In this document: one piece after another, positions 1-10,964 of the stretch
Layout: the number at the start of each line of letters is the position of its first letter
Numbering within the stretch: the stretch's first letter is position 1
Origin: Sulfurimonas sp.
GTDB taxonomy: Bacteria > Campylobacterota > Campylobacteria > Campylobacterales > Sulfurimonadaceae
Direction of reading: 5' to 3'
Assembly: GCF_014859695.1 (NCBI RefSeq)
Contig: NZ_JACUTS010000001.1
Location: 1 to 64,000, forward strand
DNA length: 64,000 nt
Notes under the pieces: model-generated
Database searches by the model: none
The model's input: the letters and a program-made list of their open reading frames with translations, nothing else
What the model was told of the DNA's origin: nothing
Position numbers and translations under genes: made by a program

Positions 1-621
1 AAAGATTTTTGGAGAAGATGGCACATCACGCTTAGTAGATTTCTAAGAGATTATGTTTACATTCCTCTTGGCGGAAACAGACATGGAGAGTATAGAACGC
101 ATGTAAACCTAATGGCAACATTCATTCTCGGTGGAATTTGGCACGGAGCAGGATGGACATTTGTCTTTTGGGGATTTTTACATGGATTGGCTTTAGTATT
201 TCACAGAGTTTGGAGCAAATTTAATTTCCACATACCAAGAGTACTGGCATGGTTTATCACTTTTAACTTTATCAATATCACATGGGTCTTTTTTAGAGCT
301 AAAGAGTGGGAGGATGCAGTGAAGGTTTTAGGTGGGATGGTTGGACTTGGCGGATTTACACTCCATCCAATTTTTGAAAGATTTGCGTTTTTACATCAAT
401 TTAACATCAAATTTCAACCTTATGATACGATAACTTTACCTTTGGCAGAAACACTCTGGTTTCCGTTTGCCTTTATCATTATTTTATTTTTTAAAAACTC
501 AATGCAAAAAATAAAATCTTTCACTCCAAATAAAAAAGTAGCGATTTTTACTGCGTTTTTGCTCTCATTTGGCATCTTATCACTTACAAAAATAAGTGAA
601 TTTTTATATTTTAATTTTTAA
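1..621 (+). CDS. MBOAT family O-acyltransferase (AlgI/DltB type), C-terminal part
   Basis: The reading frame is open from base 1, so this is the last 206 residues of a gene that begins before the window; the ORF track starts it too late, at an internal Met. The family consists of polytopic inner-membrane proteins that move acyl groups to an exported polysaccharide or cell-wall polymer. Visible family hallmarks are the segment KDFWRRWHITLSRFLRDYVYIPLGG and, about residue 47, WHGAGW, whose histidine is the proposed catalytic residue of MBOAT enzymes. Several hydrophobic segments follow. It ends 8 nt before an SGNH-like gene, the usual partner in alginate, cellulose or D-alanyl acylation systems. 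The acceptor polymer cannot be told from this window. Confidence 0.9.
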   Translation, partial: KDFWRRWHITLSRFLRDYVYIPLGGNRHGEYRTHVNLMATFILGGIWHGAGWTFVFWGFLHGLALVFHRVWSKFNFHIPRVLAWFITFNFINITWVFFRAKEWEDAVKVLGGMVGLGGFTLHPIFERFAFLHQFNIKFQPYDTITLPLAETLWFPFAFIIILFFKNSMQKIKSFTPNKKVAIFTAFLLSFGILSLTKISEFLYFNF

Positions 622-629
622 GGTTTTTA

Positions 630-1688
630 ATGAGTAGTAAAAAATTTATAGCTTTTGTTGGACTGTTTGCGTTTTTGATTGTTGGATTTGTTGGCGGTGT
701 GAATTATGTGGTTGACCCATTTAACATTTTTCATACAAAGTTTTTAAAAGAACAATTTCAAAGGAATGAAAGATTTATGAAAATAGAATACCTAGAAGAA
801 AATCATTCTAAATTTAATTCATACATGTTTGGTTCATCAAGAATTGGCACAACTCCACCAAGTGTAATTGATAGGTATGTAAAGGATGCAAAATTTTATA
901 ACTTTACAATTTCAAGCGCTAATTTATATGATTATTTAATGCATTTAAAATATTTTATAAAAAGAGGTTATCCTTTGCATAATTTATATATTCAAATAGA
1001 TATTGATAATATGAATAACTTTGGAAGAATTGATACAGATTATTTAAGAAAATTTCATCCTTTTGTAAAAAATGAAAAACTATATAATTTTTATATTGCT
1101 TATTTAACTGGCTTTTTTCCTTTTAATATTAAAGGTAAAGTGCAAGTTAATATCAAACAAGACGATCTAGTTGGCTATTTTATTGAAACAGGCATATGGA
1201 CGAGACCAAAGAAAGAAGAAAACATAAAAATAAATCCTCTAAATTTTATAAAAAATGAGCCATCCTTCAACACAAAGAATTTACGAAACGTTAAGAACAC
1301 TCAAAGCAAAAATAATTTAGAAGCTTTGAAAGAAATTGCTAGTCTCTCTAAAAAGCATGGTGTAAACTTAATTATTTTTACTACACCACATAATAAAAAT
1401 ATGATGGATACATTTATTATTGATGACTATTTAGAATTTTTAAAAACAATTTCAAGGGTTGGTGAATTCTATGATTTTTCAGGATATAACTCAATTACAA
1501 TAAATAATATGAACTATTATGAAAGTAGCCATTATAGGGAAAATGTTGGTAGACTAATCGCTGCTAAAATTTTCAACGACCAAACAGTTGATGTTCCAAA
1601 AGATTTCGGAGTCCTCGTCACCAAAGAGAACATCGAGGAGCATCTTCAAAACCTAAAAGAGCAAATCAAAGCTTACGACTTAAATTAA
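630..1688 (+). CDS. SGNH/DltD-like membrane-anchored partner of the MBOAT acyltransferase
   Basis: A 352-residue protein with one N-terminal membrane segment (about 7-27) and a large domain expected in the periplasm. A GSSR motif near residue 68 (MFGSSRIGTTPP) and a C-terminal ESSHY segment near residue 290 match the nucleophile block and His block seen in SGNH-like proteins encoded next to MBOAT genes (AlgX, AlgJ and DltD-like). It probably performs or assists the final acyl transfer to the polymer after the MBOAT protein moves the acyl group across the membrane. It starts 8 nt after the MBOAT stop. The coding sequence is more AT-rich than that of later genes. The family call rests on motifs and context only. 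Confidence 0.7.
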   Translation: MSSKKFIAFVGLFAFLIVGFVGGVNYVVDPFNIFHTKFLKEQFQRNERFMKIEYLEENHSKFNSYMFGSSRIGTTPPSVIDRYVKDAKFYNFTISSANLYDYLMHLKYFIKRGYPLHNLYIQIDIDNMNNFGRIDTDYLRKFHPFVKNEKLYNFYIAYLTGFFPFNIKGKVQVNIKQDDLVGYFIETGIWTRPKKEENIKINPLNFIKNEPSFNTKNLRNVKNTQSKNNLEALKEIASLSKKHGVNLIIFTTPHNKNMMDTFIIDDYLEFLKTISRVGEFYDFSGYNSITINNMNYYESSHYRENVGRLIAAKIFNDQTVDVPKDFGVLVTKENIEEHLQNLKEQIKAYDLN

Positions 1689-1698
1689 CCCTTTCCTC

Positions 1699-1775
1699 AT
1701 TCCCAACTTGTAGCTGGGAATGCATGCATGAAACTTGTAGCTGAAATATGCATTCCTACGCTGGAACGATAGGAA
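1699..1775. repeat. REP-like pair of small imperfect hairpins
   Basis: Two short inverted repeats sit between convergent genes: ATTCCCA/TGGGAAT at 1699-1721 and TTCCTA/TAGGAA at 1753-1775, separated by a copy of the phrase AACTTGTAGCTG that also occurs in the first hairpin. The layout resembles degenerate repetitive extragenic palindromes. It may also end transcription from both sides, but no T-tract is visible. Confidence 0.5.
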
Positions 1776-1785
1776 CGAGAGCTTC

Positions 1786-3036
1786 CTAGCCCTTAATCCC
1801 GTCTGCTCTTGGAGCCGTCAAAAAACCAAAAAAGACCTTAGCGTAAAGCATAAAAGGTACACTCCATAAGATAGCCGAGTAGAGATAGAGTTCGCTTGAA
1901 TACTCTGGATAGAAGGCTATCGCACTTCTCATAAGCGTTGCAACAACTATTAGTCCGACCATAAGATGCGTGTAGATGTTTGAGGTCAGATGGCGTCCTG
2001 TGTGAATCCAGCCGATGATTATCATGACCATAAGATAGGCAAGACCGTAGCCGCCGCTTGTTATGAAGTGTCTGAAATGAGTGATATTTTCAACTTCATT
2101 TGCAAGGATGCTATAGCCCATCATGGCGTAACCGAGCCCCAAAAGTACATATATAAGACTTAGATAGATAACGTAGGGTTGATTGAGAATAAACTTATCT
2201 TTTAGTTTATAGTCAGACGTTATGGCAAGAATCGCTGCACCGGCTGAGAGTCCAAGCCAGCCGAGTGCTGAGTTCTCAGGGTATAAAAACTCCACTACGC
2301 TAAAGAGTCCGATTGTAAATAGCGCCAAGTTGGTAAGAGGCGGGCGTGATACATAGACATCGTCTATGCCTTTGTCTTCCATAAGCTCATTTACCGCTTC
2401 CATATTGACGCGTCTAAGTGCTAGAAGTATCAAAATGACATGTGCGCCGAGTGCTAGTTTTAAGATATCCATCGGGTCTGTTTGCGCAAGTCCCGCCATG
2501 GAAGCAAAAAACCATGTTTCAAGGATGAAAATAGCTACCATTGTATAGCCTAAAGAGGCATGTCTTTGGAGTTTATCAAGCACGGCAGCTCTTGCAAACC
2601 AGATAAGGTAGCCAAGCATCGCAAGGTTAAAAAATGCAGCGATATATACGCCCGTAATATCAATAAACCAAAAACTAACTCTTCCTAAAATCCATAAAAT
2701 GACGACGTTTCTTAGTTTTTTACCCACAAGCGGCACAAATCCGGGAAAGAGTTCGGGAAGTCCGGTCGATAAAAATGCCAAAATCCCCGCCGTAAGTATG
2801 CCAAAAAGCATTTCATAGACATGCCAGATAAGGATATTGTCCATAAACGGGATGTTTAAAACTCCGCTCCAAACAAATCCCCATAAAATCATCGAGATTA
2901 CTAAGTAGGGTGCGAGAAGCAAAAAGATAGGTCTAAATCCGTATGCCAAATATGGAGGAACACCTTTTTCATCGGGGTAGTAAAGATAGTGGTTCGTTGC
3001 ATGTAAAACTTGCGGTTTCTCTTCTTCGTGCTTCAT
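1786..3036 (-). CDS. nnrS: NnrS family membrane protein
   Basis: A 416-residue polytopic membrane protein with about 12 hydrophobic segments. The N-terminal block PPYLAYGFRPIFLL and several scattered conserved histidines (HVYEMLFG, HFRHFITSGGYG, HTGRHL) match NnrS, a haem- and copper-containing protein tied to denitrification and nitric oxide stress, whose biochemical role is still not settled. It is the last gene of the ABC transporter operon: its ATG overlaps the ATPase stop codon (TAATG), so translation is probably coupled. The Fnr-like box at the operon head fits a role in anaerobic nitrogen-oxide metabolism. Confidence 0.9.
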   Translation of the reverse strand: MKHEEEKPQVLHATNHYLYYPDEKGVPPYLAYGFRPIFLLLAPYLVISMILWGFVWSGVLNIPFMDNILIWHVYEMLFGILTAGILAFLSTGLPELFPGFVPLVGKKLRNVVILWILGRVSFWFIDITGVYIAAFFNLAMLGYLIWFARAAVLDKLQRHASLGYTMVAIFILETWFFASMAGLAQTDPMDILKLALGAHVILILLALRRVNMEAVNELMEDKGIDDVYVSRPPLTNLALFTIGLFSVVEFLYPENSALGWLGLSAGAAILAITSDYKLKDKFILNQPYVIYLSLIYVLLGLGYAMMGYSILANEVENITHFRHFITSGGYGLAYLMVMIIIGWIHTGRHLTSNIYTHLMVGLIVVATLMRSAIAFYPEYSSELYLYSAILWSVPFMLYAKVFFGFLTAPRADGIKG

Positions 3037-3773
3037 TATTTTAGTTCCAATTCAAACGTACTTATAATCTCTTCGTCTTGTAGTATCTCCACGCTTTTAG
3101 AGAAAACATACCTATCTTCTCTTTGGTTTTGGATAAGGTCAAACCTGAATTTTTTTACAATATGCCCCAGATCGGCTTTTAGAAGCAGCATCTCATCGCT
3201 TAGGCGAATCGCCTCCATAAGGTCATGCGTGATGAAAAGTATGCTTATCTCTTTTTTGCTTATCATATCAATGAGCACGCTCTGAAGCTCTTTTTTAAGC
3301 CCTATGTCAAGTGCGGAAAATGGCTCATCCAAAAAAAGCAGGGAGGGTTTGAGAACAAGCGCTCTTGCAAAACTAACTCTCTGCTTCATTCCACCGCTTA
3401 AATCTTTTGGAAATTTCTCAAAATCATCCTCTTCAAGCCCGAAACGAAGCGCTATCTCTTGCGATTTTTTTATTGCGCTCTCTCTCTTTTCGCCCTTTGC
3501 CAAGAGTCCTAGAGAGATGTTATCTATAACGTTTTTCCATGGAAGAAGTCTTGCCTCCTGAAAAGCAAATGCGCTACTCTCAAAGGTGTTTGTAACGCTT
3601 CCTTCCTGAACATCAAGGAGGTCGGCGCAGAGATGCAGAAGTGTTGTTTTACCGCCGCCGCTTGGACCTACTATGGAGAGAACTTCCCCTTTGTCGAGCG
3701 TAAAGTTTATATCTTTTAAAATCTCTGTAAAACCGAAGTGATGGTTTAGTTTTTTAACCTCTAATCTCTCCAT
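3036..3773 (-). CDS. ABC importer ATPase, nitrate/sulfonate/taurine (TauB/SsuB) type
   Basis: A 245-residue ATP-binding subunit with Walker A GPSGGGKTT (about 36-44), signature LSGGMKQR (about 126) and Walker B LLFLDEP (about 146). It is expected to power uptake with the permease and binding protein upstream. It overlaps the permease gene by 13 nt and nnrS by 1 nt, so the four genes form one transcription unit. The C-terminal tail of about 40 residues after the core is typical of this subfamily. The substrate is unknown. Confidence 0.92.
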   Translation of the reverse strand: MERLEVKKLNHHFGFTEILKDINFTLDKGEVLSIVGPSGGGKTTLLHLCADLLDVQEGSVTNTFESSAFAFQEARLLPWKNVIDNISLGLLAKGEKRESAIKKSQEIALRFGLEEDDFEKFPKDLSGGMKQRVSFARALVLKPSLLFLDEPFSALDIGLKKELQSVLIDMISKKEISILFITHDLMEAIRLSDEMLLLKADLGHIVKKFRFDLIQNQREDRYVFSKSVEILQDEEIISTFELELK

Positions 3774-4543
3774 AACTCGACCTCTCTCTTAATTGGCTCT
3801 AATATTATGTACTCAATAAACATGAGCGAAGCTATCATGATGACAACGATTGAGAGAGCCGTAGGAGTATCTAGCTGACTTCTTGCAACAGCCAAAGATG
3901 CGCCGATACCGTTGCTTGTCGCCAAAAGTTCCGCCATGATTACTATCTTCCATGCCATGCCCAGACCGCTGACCCACGCAGGAAAAACGTAGGAGAAGAT
4001 ATGCGGAAAGTAGACATCAAAAAAGCGCATGTGCCATGGAAAGTTGAAACTCTCCGCCATCTCTTTTAGTTCACCATCAAGCGTACGAGTTCCTTGAAGC
4101 GCTCCGACAAAGATGATAGGAAACGAGGCGACAATAACCGTAAAAATTACGGTTTCATCACCCATACCGAACCAAATCATCGCCAAAACTATCCATGCAA
4201 TCGGTGGCATACCCACTAAAATGGTAACAATAGGGCGGCTCATCATGGAAGCTGTTGCGAAAAATCCAGCCAAAAGCCCAAGAGCAGTTCCCAAAATAAG
4301 CGAGAAGCCAAAACCCATAGAAGCGCGGTAAAGCGTCGTCTCTATCTCTGCTATAACTGCATCGTCATGAAGCATCAAGCCCAGTGTTTTGAAGGTCTCA
4401 AGCGGAGAGGGAAGAACCAAATCGCCGTAAACCTGATTGCCTACATCCCAGAGCGCTACAAAAAGAAGTATGGAAGCAACTGCTCCCCATCCGCTCCACA
4501 AATATGCCGGAAAATCTTTGAGAATTTTTAAAGCAAATTTCAT
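3761..4543 (-). CDS. ABC importer permease, TauC/SsuC type
   Basis: A 260-residue inner-membrane subunit with about six hydrophobic segments. The conserved cytoplasmic loop that couples to the ATPase is visible near residue 150-185 (GALQGTRTLDGELKEMAESF). It starts 3 nt after the binding-protein stop. It forms the transmembrane path of the importer with the ATPase of the same operon. Confidence 0.92.
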   Translation of the reverse strand: MKFALKILKDFPAYLWSGWGAVASILLFVALWDVGNQVYGDLVLPSPLETFKTLGLMLHDDAVIAEIETTLYRASMGFGFSLILGTALGLLAGFFATASMMSRPIVTILVGMPPIAWIVLAMIWFGMGDETVIFTVIVASFPIIFVGALQGTRTLDGELKEMAESFNFPWHMRFFDVYFPHIFSYVFPAWVSGLGMAWKIVIMAELLATSNGIGASLAVARSQLDTPTALSIVVIMIASLMFIEYIILEPIKREVELWRD

Positions 4544-4546
4544 ATA

Positions 4547-5530
4547 TTAAAGTCCATAGTAAAAACTATCATCGGGGAGTCTGCCGCCGATGCTTTTAGG
4601 ATCTTCATCTTTTAGGATGTTGAAGAAAAATTCCAAATCTTTTTTTGCTTCTACTGCACTTACGTTTTTAAATCTTATTTGCGAGATTGAATCGCTCACG
4701 CCCTCTTCACTTAACATCTCAATGTTTTTTGCAACCAGTTTGCCCGCTTCTTTTGGATTTGCTTTATACCACTCTAACGATTTTGCATACTCTTCTTGAA
4801 ATCTTTTTATGAGATGTTCATCTTTGACATGCCCCATAACTGCAATACCCGCTTCGGGAAGATCGCCGTTTGTGTTAAAAACCTTACCCCACTCCTCCTG
4901 AAGATCTACGCTTCTGTATAAATCAGGTGCGACTATGCTGATAGGAAAAGATTTTGTTTTTCTAAGTGCCATAGAGATTGCGGGTTCAGCTAAAAGCGAG
5001 TGGTCTATTCTTCTCATGATAAGCATCTGCATAGCATCTATCGGACTTGCCACATAGACGAGTTCAAAATCTTTTTGCGGGTCCAGCCCCTCTTTTTTGA
5101 GCAGCTGTTTAAAGACGATATCGGGCATATCTGCGCGAAAGGGAACAGCTATCTTTTTGCCTTTAAAGTCTTTAAGGGTTTTTAGTGAATTATCACGGCT
5201 TATCATCCCTAAAATCCCCCAAACGGAGACATTGAGAAGTTTTATATCTACGCCTTTGTTGTTCAAAATCGCCGCGGTGTTTGTCGGAACAGCCACAAAA
5301 TCTACATTGCCTCTAATTGTCATAGCTCGAAGCTCATCGGGATTTTTCCAGAGTTTAAACTCTATTTTATCCGCTACGTCGCTTAGAGCATTTGTCTCAA
5401 TCATATGTAAAATAGGATGCGAGACGGATGCAAAAGGACCCGATACGACAATCTTTTGTAGTTTTTCAGCACCGAAAAGAGCGGTTGATGCAAGTGTCAG
5501 TGATAAAAAAGCAGTGATAAGACGTTTCAT
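4547..5530 (-). CDS. ABC importer periplasmic substrate-binding protein, NMT1/TauA-like
   Basis: A 327-residue protein with a Sec signal peptide (about 1-20, cleavage near LFGAEK) and the two-lobed fold typical of NitT/TauT binding proteins. The segments TIRGNVDFVAVPTNTAAIL and FKGKKIAVPFRADMP resemble the ligand-lobe motifs of the family. It is the first gene of the operon TauA-TauC-TauB-NnrS. The family includes binders of nitrate, taurine, sulfonates and thiamine precursors, so substrate cannot be named. Its promoter carries overlapping Fnr-like and Fur-like boxes, which argues for a nutrient needed under anaerobic, iron-limited respiration. Confidence 0.85.
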   Translation of the reverse strand: MKRLITAFLSLTLASTALFGAEKLQKIVVSGPFASVSHPILHMIETNALSDVADKIEFKLWKNPDELRAMTIRGNVDFVAVPTNTAAILNNKGVDIKLLNVSVWGILGMISRDNSLKTLKDFKGKKIAVPFRADMPDIVFKQLLKKEGLDPQKDFELVYVASPIDAMQMLIMRRIDHSLLAEPAISMALRKTKSFPISIVAPDLYRSVDLQEEWGKVFNTNGDLPEAGIAVMGHVKDEHLIKRFQEEYAKSLEWYKANPKEAGKLVAKNIEMLSEEGVSDSISQIRFKNVSAVEAKKDLEFFFNILKDEDPKSIGGRLPDDSFYYGL

Positions 5531-5558
5531 TTTTTAGCCTTTATAATTAATTTTTTGT

Positions 5559-5564
5559 ATCATA
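5559..5564 (-). promoter_or_regulatory. -10 element of the ABC-nnrS operon
   Basis: TATGAT (5 of 6 to TATAAT) lies exactly 22 bp downstream of the Fnr-like box, as expected for a class II Fnr-type promoter. Predicted transcription start is near 5552, about 22 nt before the ATG. Confidence 0.6.
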
Positions 5565-5571
5565 GCAATAA

Positions 5572-5586
5572 TGATATTTATTATCA
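5572..5586. promoter_or_regulatory. Fur-like box between the -35 region and -10
   Basis: TGATATTTATTATCA matches the 7-1-7 Fur model TGATAAT-N-ATTATCA at 13 of 14 positions and is nested in the longer palindrome AATGATA-N5-TATCATT. It lies between the Fnr-like box and the -10, where a bound repressor would block RNA polymerase. Confidence 0.6.
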
Positions 5587-5600
5587 TTGATTAAAATCAA
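5587..5600. promoter_or_regulatory. Fnr-like box of the ABC-nnrS operon
   Basis: TTGATTAAAATCAA is a perfect TTGAT-N4-ATCAA palindrome centred 63.5 bp before the ATG and about 41.5 bp before the predicted transcription start. It abuts the Fur-like box, sharing edge bases with the longer palindrome around it, so activator and repressor would act on one promoter. Confidence 0.7.
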
Positions 5601-5602
5601 TT

Positions 5603-6550
5603 TCAAAAGAGATAGCCGACTCTAAAGATAAATTTCTCTTTCTCAAGCGGCTGATACTCTTTTAAATCATAATGCGCCAAAAACGAGACTCCAAAACCAA
5701 AATGAATCTTCGGTTTACCAAAAGGCAAAAACTCGATTTGCGGCGTTATATAACCCGCACTTCCGCTAAATGCTTTAAATGGAAGCATGGCGCGAAGCTG
5801 TGCGTTTGTGTCATCTCCCATATTCGTTTTTGTATTATACTTAATGTTATACTCAATACCAATATTTAGTTTGTTTGTGACTGCTTTTGTCGTTGAGAGG
5901 TTCAGAGCAATCTCATCACCGAAATCGTAGTCGTTGTGCGCTTTTGGTCTGTACGTGTACATAGCGTGCGCATCCGCTTCCCAGCTCTCGCTTATCATCT
6001 TTGTCGCTCCAAGCCCGAGCATATACTCAAACTCTCCAGTTCCCATCTGTGTCGGCATTGGAGTATTTACGCCGTTTGCAACTGCCGGAGCAGTCTTAAA
6101 TGAGCCGTTTGTTGCACCTGTCGGGAGTTTTATGCCTGCATCAAGAGAGAGCTGATAGTTCGCATCACTCATGGGCACCAAAATATGTCTTGCCGCCAAA
6201 ACGATGTCACCCAAGCCTTTGTTATCTATGGCGACATCGTTTAAGCCGAGTCTTGCTGTTGCCTCGATATTTTTGTAAGGGATGATTGCGCTTACGGTCG
6301 TTTTGTTTGAGAGACCGTAGCTTAAAGCAACCATGGTTATGTTTGCCGTTGCATCAAGATTCTCTCTGTTTTGCACCTCGCTTGAGCCGTCAAACATGCT
6401 GTTTCTCTCAAAATTAATGTGCGTAATCCCCATCTTTAGCTTGCCTTCGGGTAGAACCAAAGCACCGCCTTTAGAGTTAATCGCAGGCATAACATCCGCA
6501 CTTAAAAGCATAGGAGCTATTAAAAGCGATTTTATAAATAGATTTTTCAT
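5603..6550 (-). CDS. Outer-membrane beta-barrel protein (Phenol_MetA_deg-like)
   Basis: A 315-residue protein with a signal peptide (about 1-18, ending at LLSADV) and alternating beta-strand pattern ending in an aromatic residue (FRVGYLF), the usual signal for insertion in the outer membrane. The segment MVALSYGLSNKTTVSAIIPYKN followed by GLGDIVLAARH is characteristic of the loosely defined transporter family PF13557. It lies just upstream of the TauABC-NnrS operon on the same strand, with 72 bp between, so it may supply the same substrate through the outer membrane. Its own promoter region has two Fur-like boxes. Function of the family is poorly known. Confidence 0.75.
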   Translation of the reverse strand: MKNLFIKSLLIAPMLLSADVMPAINSKGGALVLPEGKLKMGITHINFERNSMFDGSSEVQNRENLDATANITMVALSYGLSNKTTVSAIIPYKNIEATARLGLNDVAIDNKGLGDIVLAARHILVPMSDANYQLSLDAGIKLPTGATNGSFKTAPAVANGVNTPMPTQMGTGEFEYMLGLGATKMISESWEADAHAMYTYRPKAHNDYDFGDEIALNLSTTKAVTNKLNIGIEYNIKYNTKTNMGDDTNAQLRAMLPFKAFSGSAGYITPQIEFLPFGKPKIHFGFGVSFLAHYDLKEYQPLEKEKFIFRVGYLF

Positions 6551-6573
6551 TGTTTGTTTTCCTTTTTATATAA

Positions 6574-6588
6574 TGATATTCATTCTCA
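6574..6588. promoter_or_regulatory. Fur-like box, promoter-proximal, for the OM barrel gene
   Basis: ATGATATTCATTCTCA covers the 7-1-7 Fur model at about 12 of 14 positions and lies some 25-40 bp before the barrel gene ATG, next to the AT-rich -10 candidate TATATA. Confidence 0.5.
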
Positions 6589-6629
6589 ACTATAACTTTA
6601 CAACAATATTTCTTAATTAAATATAAATA

Positions 6630-6646
6630 TTGATAACTATTATCAA
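6630..6646. promoter_or_regulatory. Fur-like palindrome between the OM barrel gene and ligA
   Basis: TTGATAACTATTATCAA is a 17-bp palindrome (TTGATAA-N3-TTATCAA) that fits the Fur 7-1-7 model at 13 of 14 positions. It lies about 40 bp from the closer box, as in tandem Fur operators. It is less like an Fnr box because the half-site spacing is 7 rather than 4. Confidence 0.5.
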
Positions 6647-6660
6647 GTTAATTATTTTAA

Positions 6661-9340
<2,680 letters not shown>

Positions 9341-9432
9341 ATTTTAGATAAAATATAACAAATTGCAATATTTTTTGAGTTGGCTTATCACAAAAGCTAT
9401 AATGTTTGAAATGATTATAAAAGGCAAAACTG

Positions 9433-10266
9433 ATGAAACCGCATGAATCTATCAAACTTTTTGAAGAGAAAAAAGTAAGAACTCTCTGGGATGATGAGCA
9501 AGAGAAATGGTACATCTCTGTCGTTGATGTCGTAGAGATACTTACGGAAAGTGTAAATCCTAGAAAATATTGGAGCGTTTTAAAAACACGACTAAAAGCT
9601 GAGGGAAGTGAGTTGGCTACAAATTGTAGTCAACTGAAAATGAAATCACCTGATGGGAAATATTATAAAACGGATGTAGCCGATACTGAGCAGCTTTTTA
9701 GGCTTATTCAGTCTATCCCCTCACCAAAAGCAGAGCCTTTTAAGCTTTGGCTGGCTCGTGTCGGAAGTGAGCGTATTGATGAGATGAGTGACCCTGAACT
9801 TACCATAGATAGAGCATTGAAACAGTATTTGGAACTCGGATATAGCCAAAACTGGATAAATCAAAGGCTAAAAAGCATCGAAATACGAAAAGAGCTGACA
9901 GATGAGTGGAATAGAGTAGGAGTGCGAGAGGGAACAGGGTTCGCGACACTTACGGATATTATCACAAAAACTTGGGCAGATAAAACAACAAAAGAGTACA
10001 AAGTCTTAAAAGGTCTCAAAAAAGAGAACCTGCGCGACAATATGACAAATACGGAGCTGATTTTGAATATGTTGGCAGAAGCATCTACTAAAGATATCTC
10101 AGAAGCGATAAACCCTAAAAGCTTTGAAGAGAGCAAAGATGTAGCCAAACAAGGCGGCAACGTGGCAAAAGTCGCACGAGCCGAACTTGAAGCTAAAACA
10201 GGTAAAAAGGTAGTGACAAGCAAAAACGCAAAAAATCTACTTGAAGATAATGAAAAAAAGAAATGA
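9433..10266 (+). CDS. Orphan BRO-N (prophage antirepressor-like) protein
   Basis: A 277-residue soluble protein. Residues about 1-110 (LFEEKKVRTLWDDEQEKWYISVVDVVEILTES) match the BRO-N DNA-binding domain found in phage antirepressors and in DinD-like proteins. The rest is a charged helical region with a Lys-rich end. No integrase, capsid or other phage gene is near, so it is either a domesticated element or a stand-alone accessory gene between housekeeping genes. Its DNA target and role are unknown. Confidence 0.75.
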   Translation: MKPHESIKLFEEKKVRTLWDDEQEKWYISVVDVVEILTESVNPRKYWSVLKTRLKAEGSELATNCSQLKMKSPDGKYYKTDVADTEQLFRLIQSIPSPKAEPFKLWLARVGSERIDEMSDPELTIDRALKQYLELGYSQNWINQRLKSIEIRKELTDEWNRVGVREGTGFATLTDIITKTWADKTTKEYKVLKGLKKENLRDNMTNTELILNMLAEASTKDISEAINPKSFEESKDVAKQGGNVAKVARAELEAKTGKKVVTSKNAKNLLEDNEKKK

Positions 10267-10285
10267 TAAAGAAACAGGATGCAGC

Positions 10286-10855
10286 ATGATGCCTTTTAAC
10301 AATCTAGGATTTGTCTTTAAACACTTCGGCTCCATTATATATTCCAAACCTATTTTAGAAGATCTATGTCTGTTTTTGCATGGCTTTACCGACAAAGAGA
10401 GCGTCTTGGATATCGGTGCCGGAACCGGAGTGATGAGCGAGTTCGCCTACAGATGCAACGAAAACTTGAAGTATGTGGCAGTTGACCCCGCAGAGGGGAT
10501 GCTCAAATACGCTCTGCCGTATCTGGAAACTCACATAGGAGCAGCAGAGGCGCTGCCGTTTGAAGATAACAGTTTTGATGCCGTATTTATGGGGGAGTCG
10601 CTGCATCACTTTGAAGATATAGACGCCGCGTTTAGCGAGGTAGTGTGTGTGCTCAAAGATGGCGGAAGACTTTTTATATACGATTTTGATTTAGGCACGT
10701 TTTTGGGAAAAAGCATATACATGATGGAAAAACTATTCGGAGAACCCGCCAATTTTTATGAGCCGAGTGCACTAAAAGAGATACTTGAGAGTTACGGTTT
10801 TAGCGTAACTGTAATGAAACACGGATGGCGGTATACTGTAAGTGCTTCGCTCTAG
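10286..10855 (+). CDS. Class I SAM-dependent methyltransferase
   Basis: A protein of about 189 residues with the methyltransferase 11 core: motif I LDIGAGTGVMSEFA (about 40-53), an acidic residue after strand 2 (YVAVDPAEGM) and the post-I segment FDAVFMGESLHHFED. The track starts at a TTG within the BRO-N gene; the ATG at 10286 has an AGGA about 6 nt upstream and avoids the overlap, so I prefer it, though the ATG at 10250 is possible. UbiE-like small-molecule methyltransferases look similar, but the substrate is unknown. Confidence 0.8.
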   Translation: MMPFNNLGFVFKHFGSIIYSKPILEDLCLFLHGFTDKESVLDIGAGTGVMSEFAYRCNENLKYVAVDPAEGMLKYALPYLETHIGAAEALPFEDNSFDAVFMGESLHHFEDIDAAFSEVVCVLKDGGRLFIYDFDLGTFLGKSIYMMEKLFGEPANFYEPSALKEILESYGFSVTVMKHGWRYTVSASL

Positions 10856-10964
10856 CAACGTCAAGTTCTTTTCTTGTTTAAATGAACAATATCTAAATTA
10901 AATACAGAGAAGTAAGATAAAATTAGTGTATCATTAAAGAATTTCAATTTTAGGAGTAAAAAAT

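Noticed and set aside
6630-6646. TTGATAACTATTATCAA as a fifth Fnr-like box
   Set aside because: Half-site spacing is 7 instead of 4, and it fits the Fur model better.
9433-10266. BRO-N gene as sign of a prophage
   Set aside because: No integrase, att repeats or structural phage genes are next to it.
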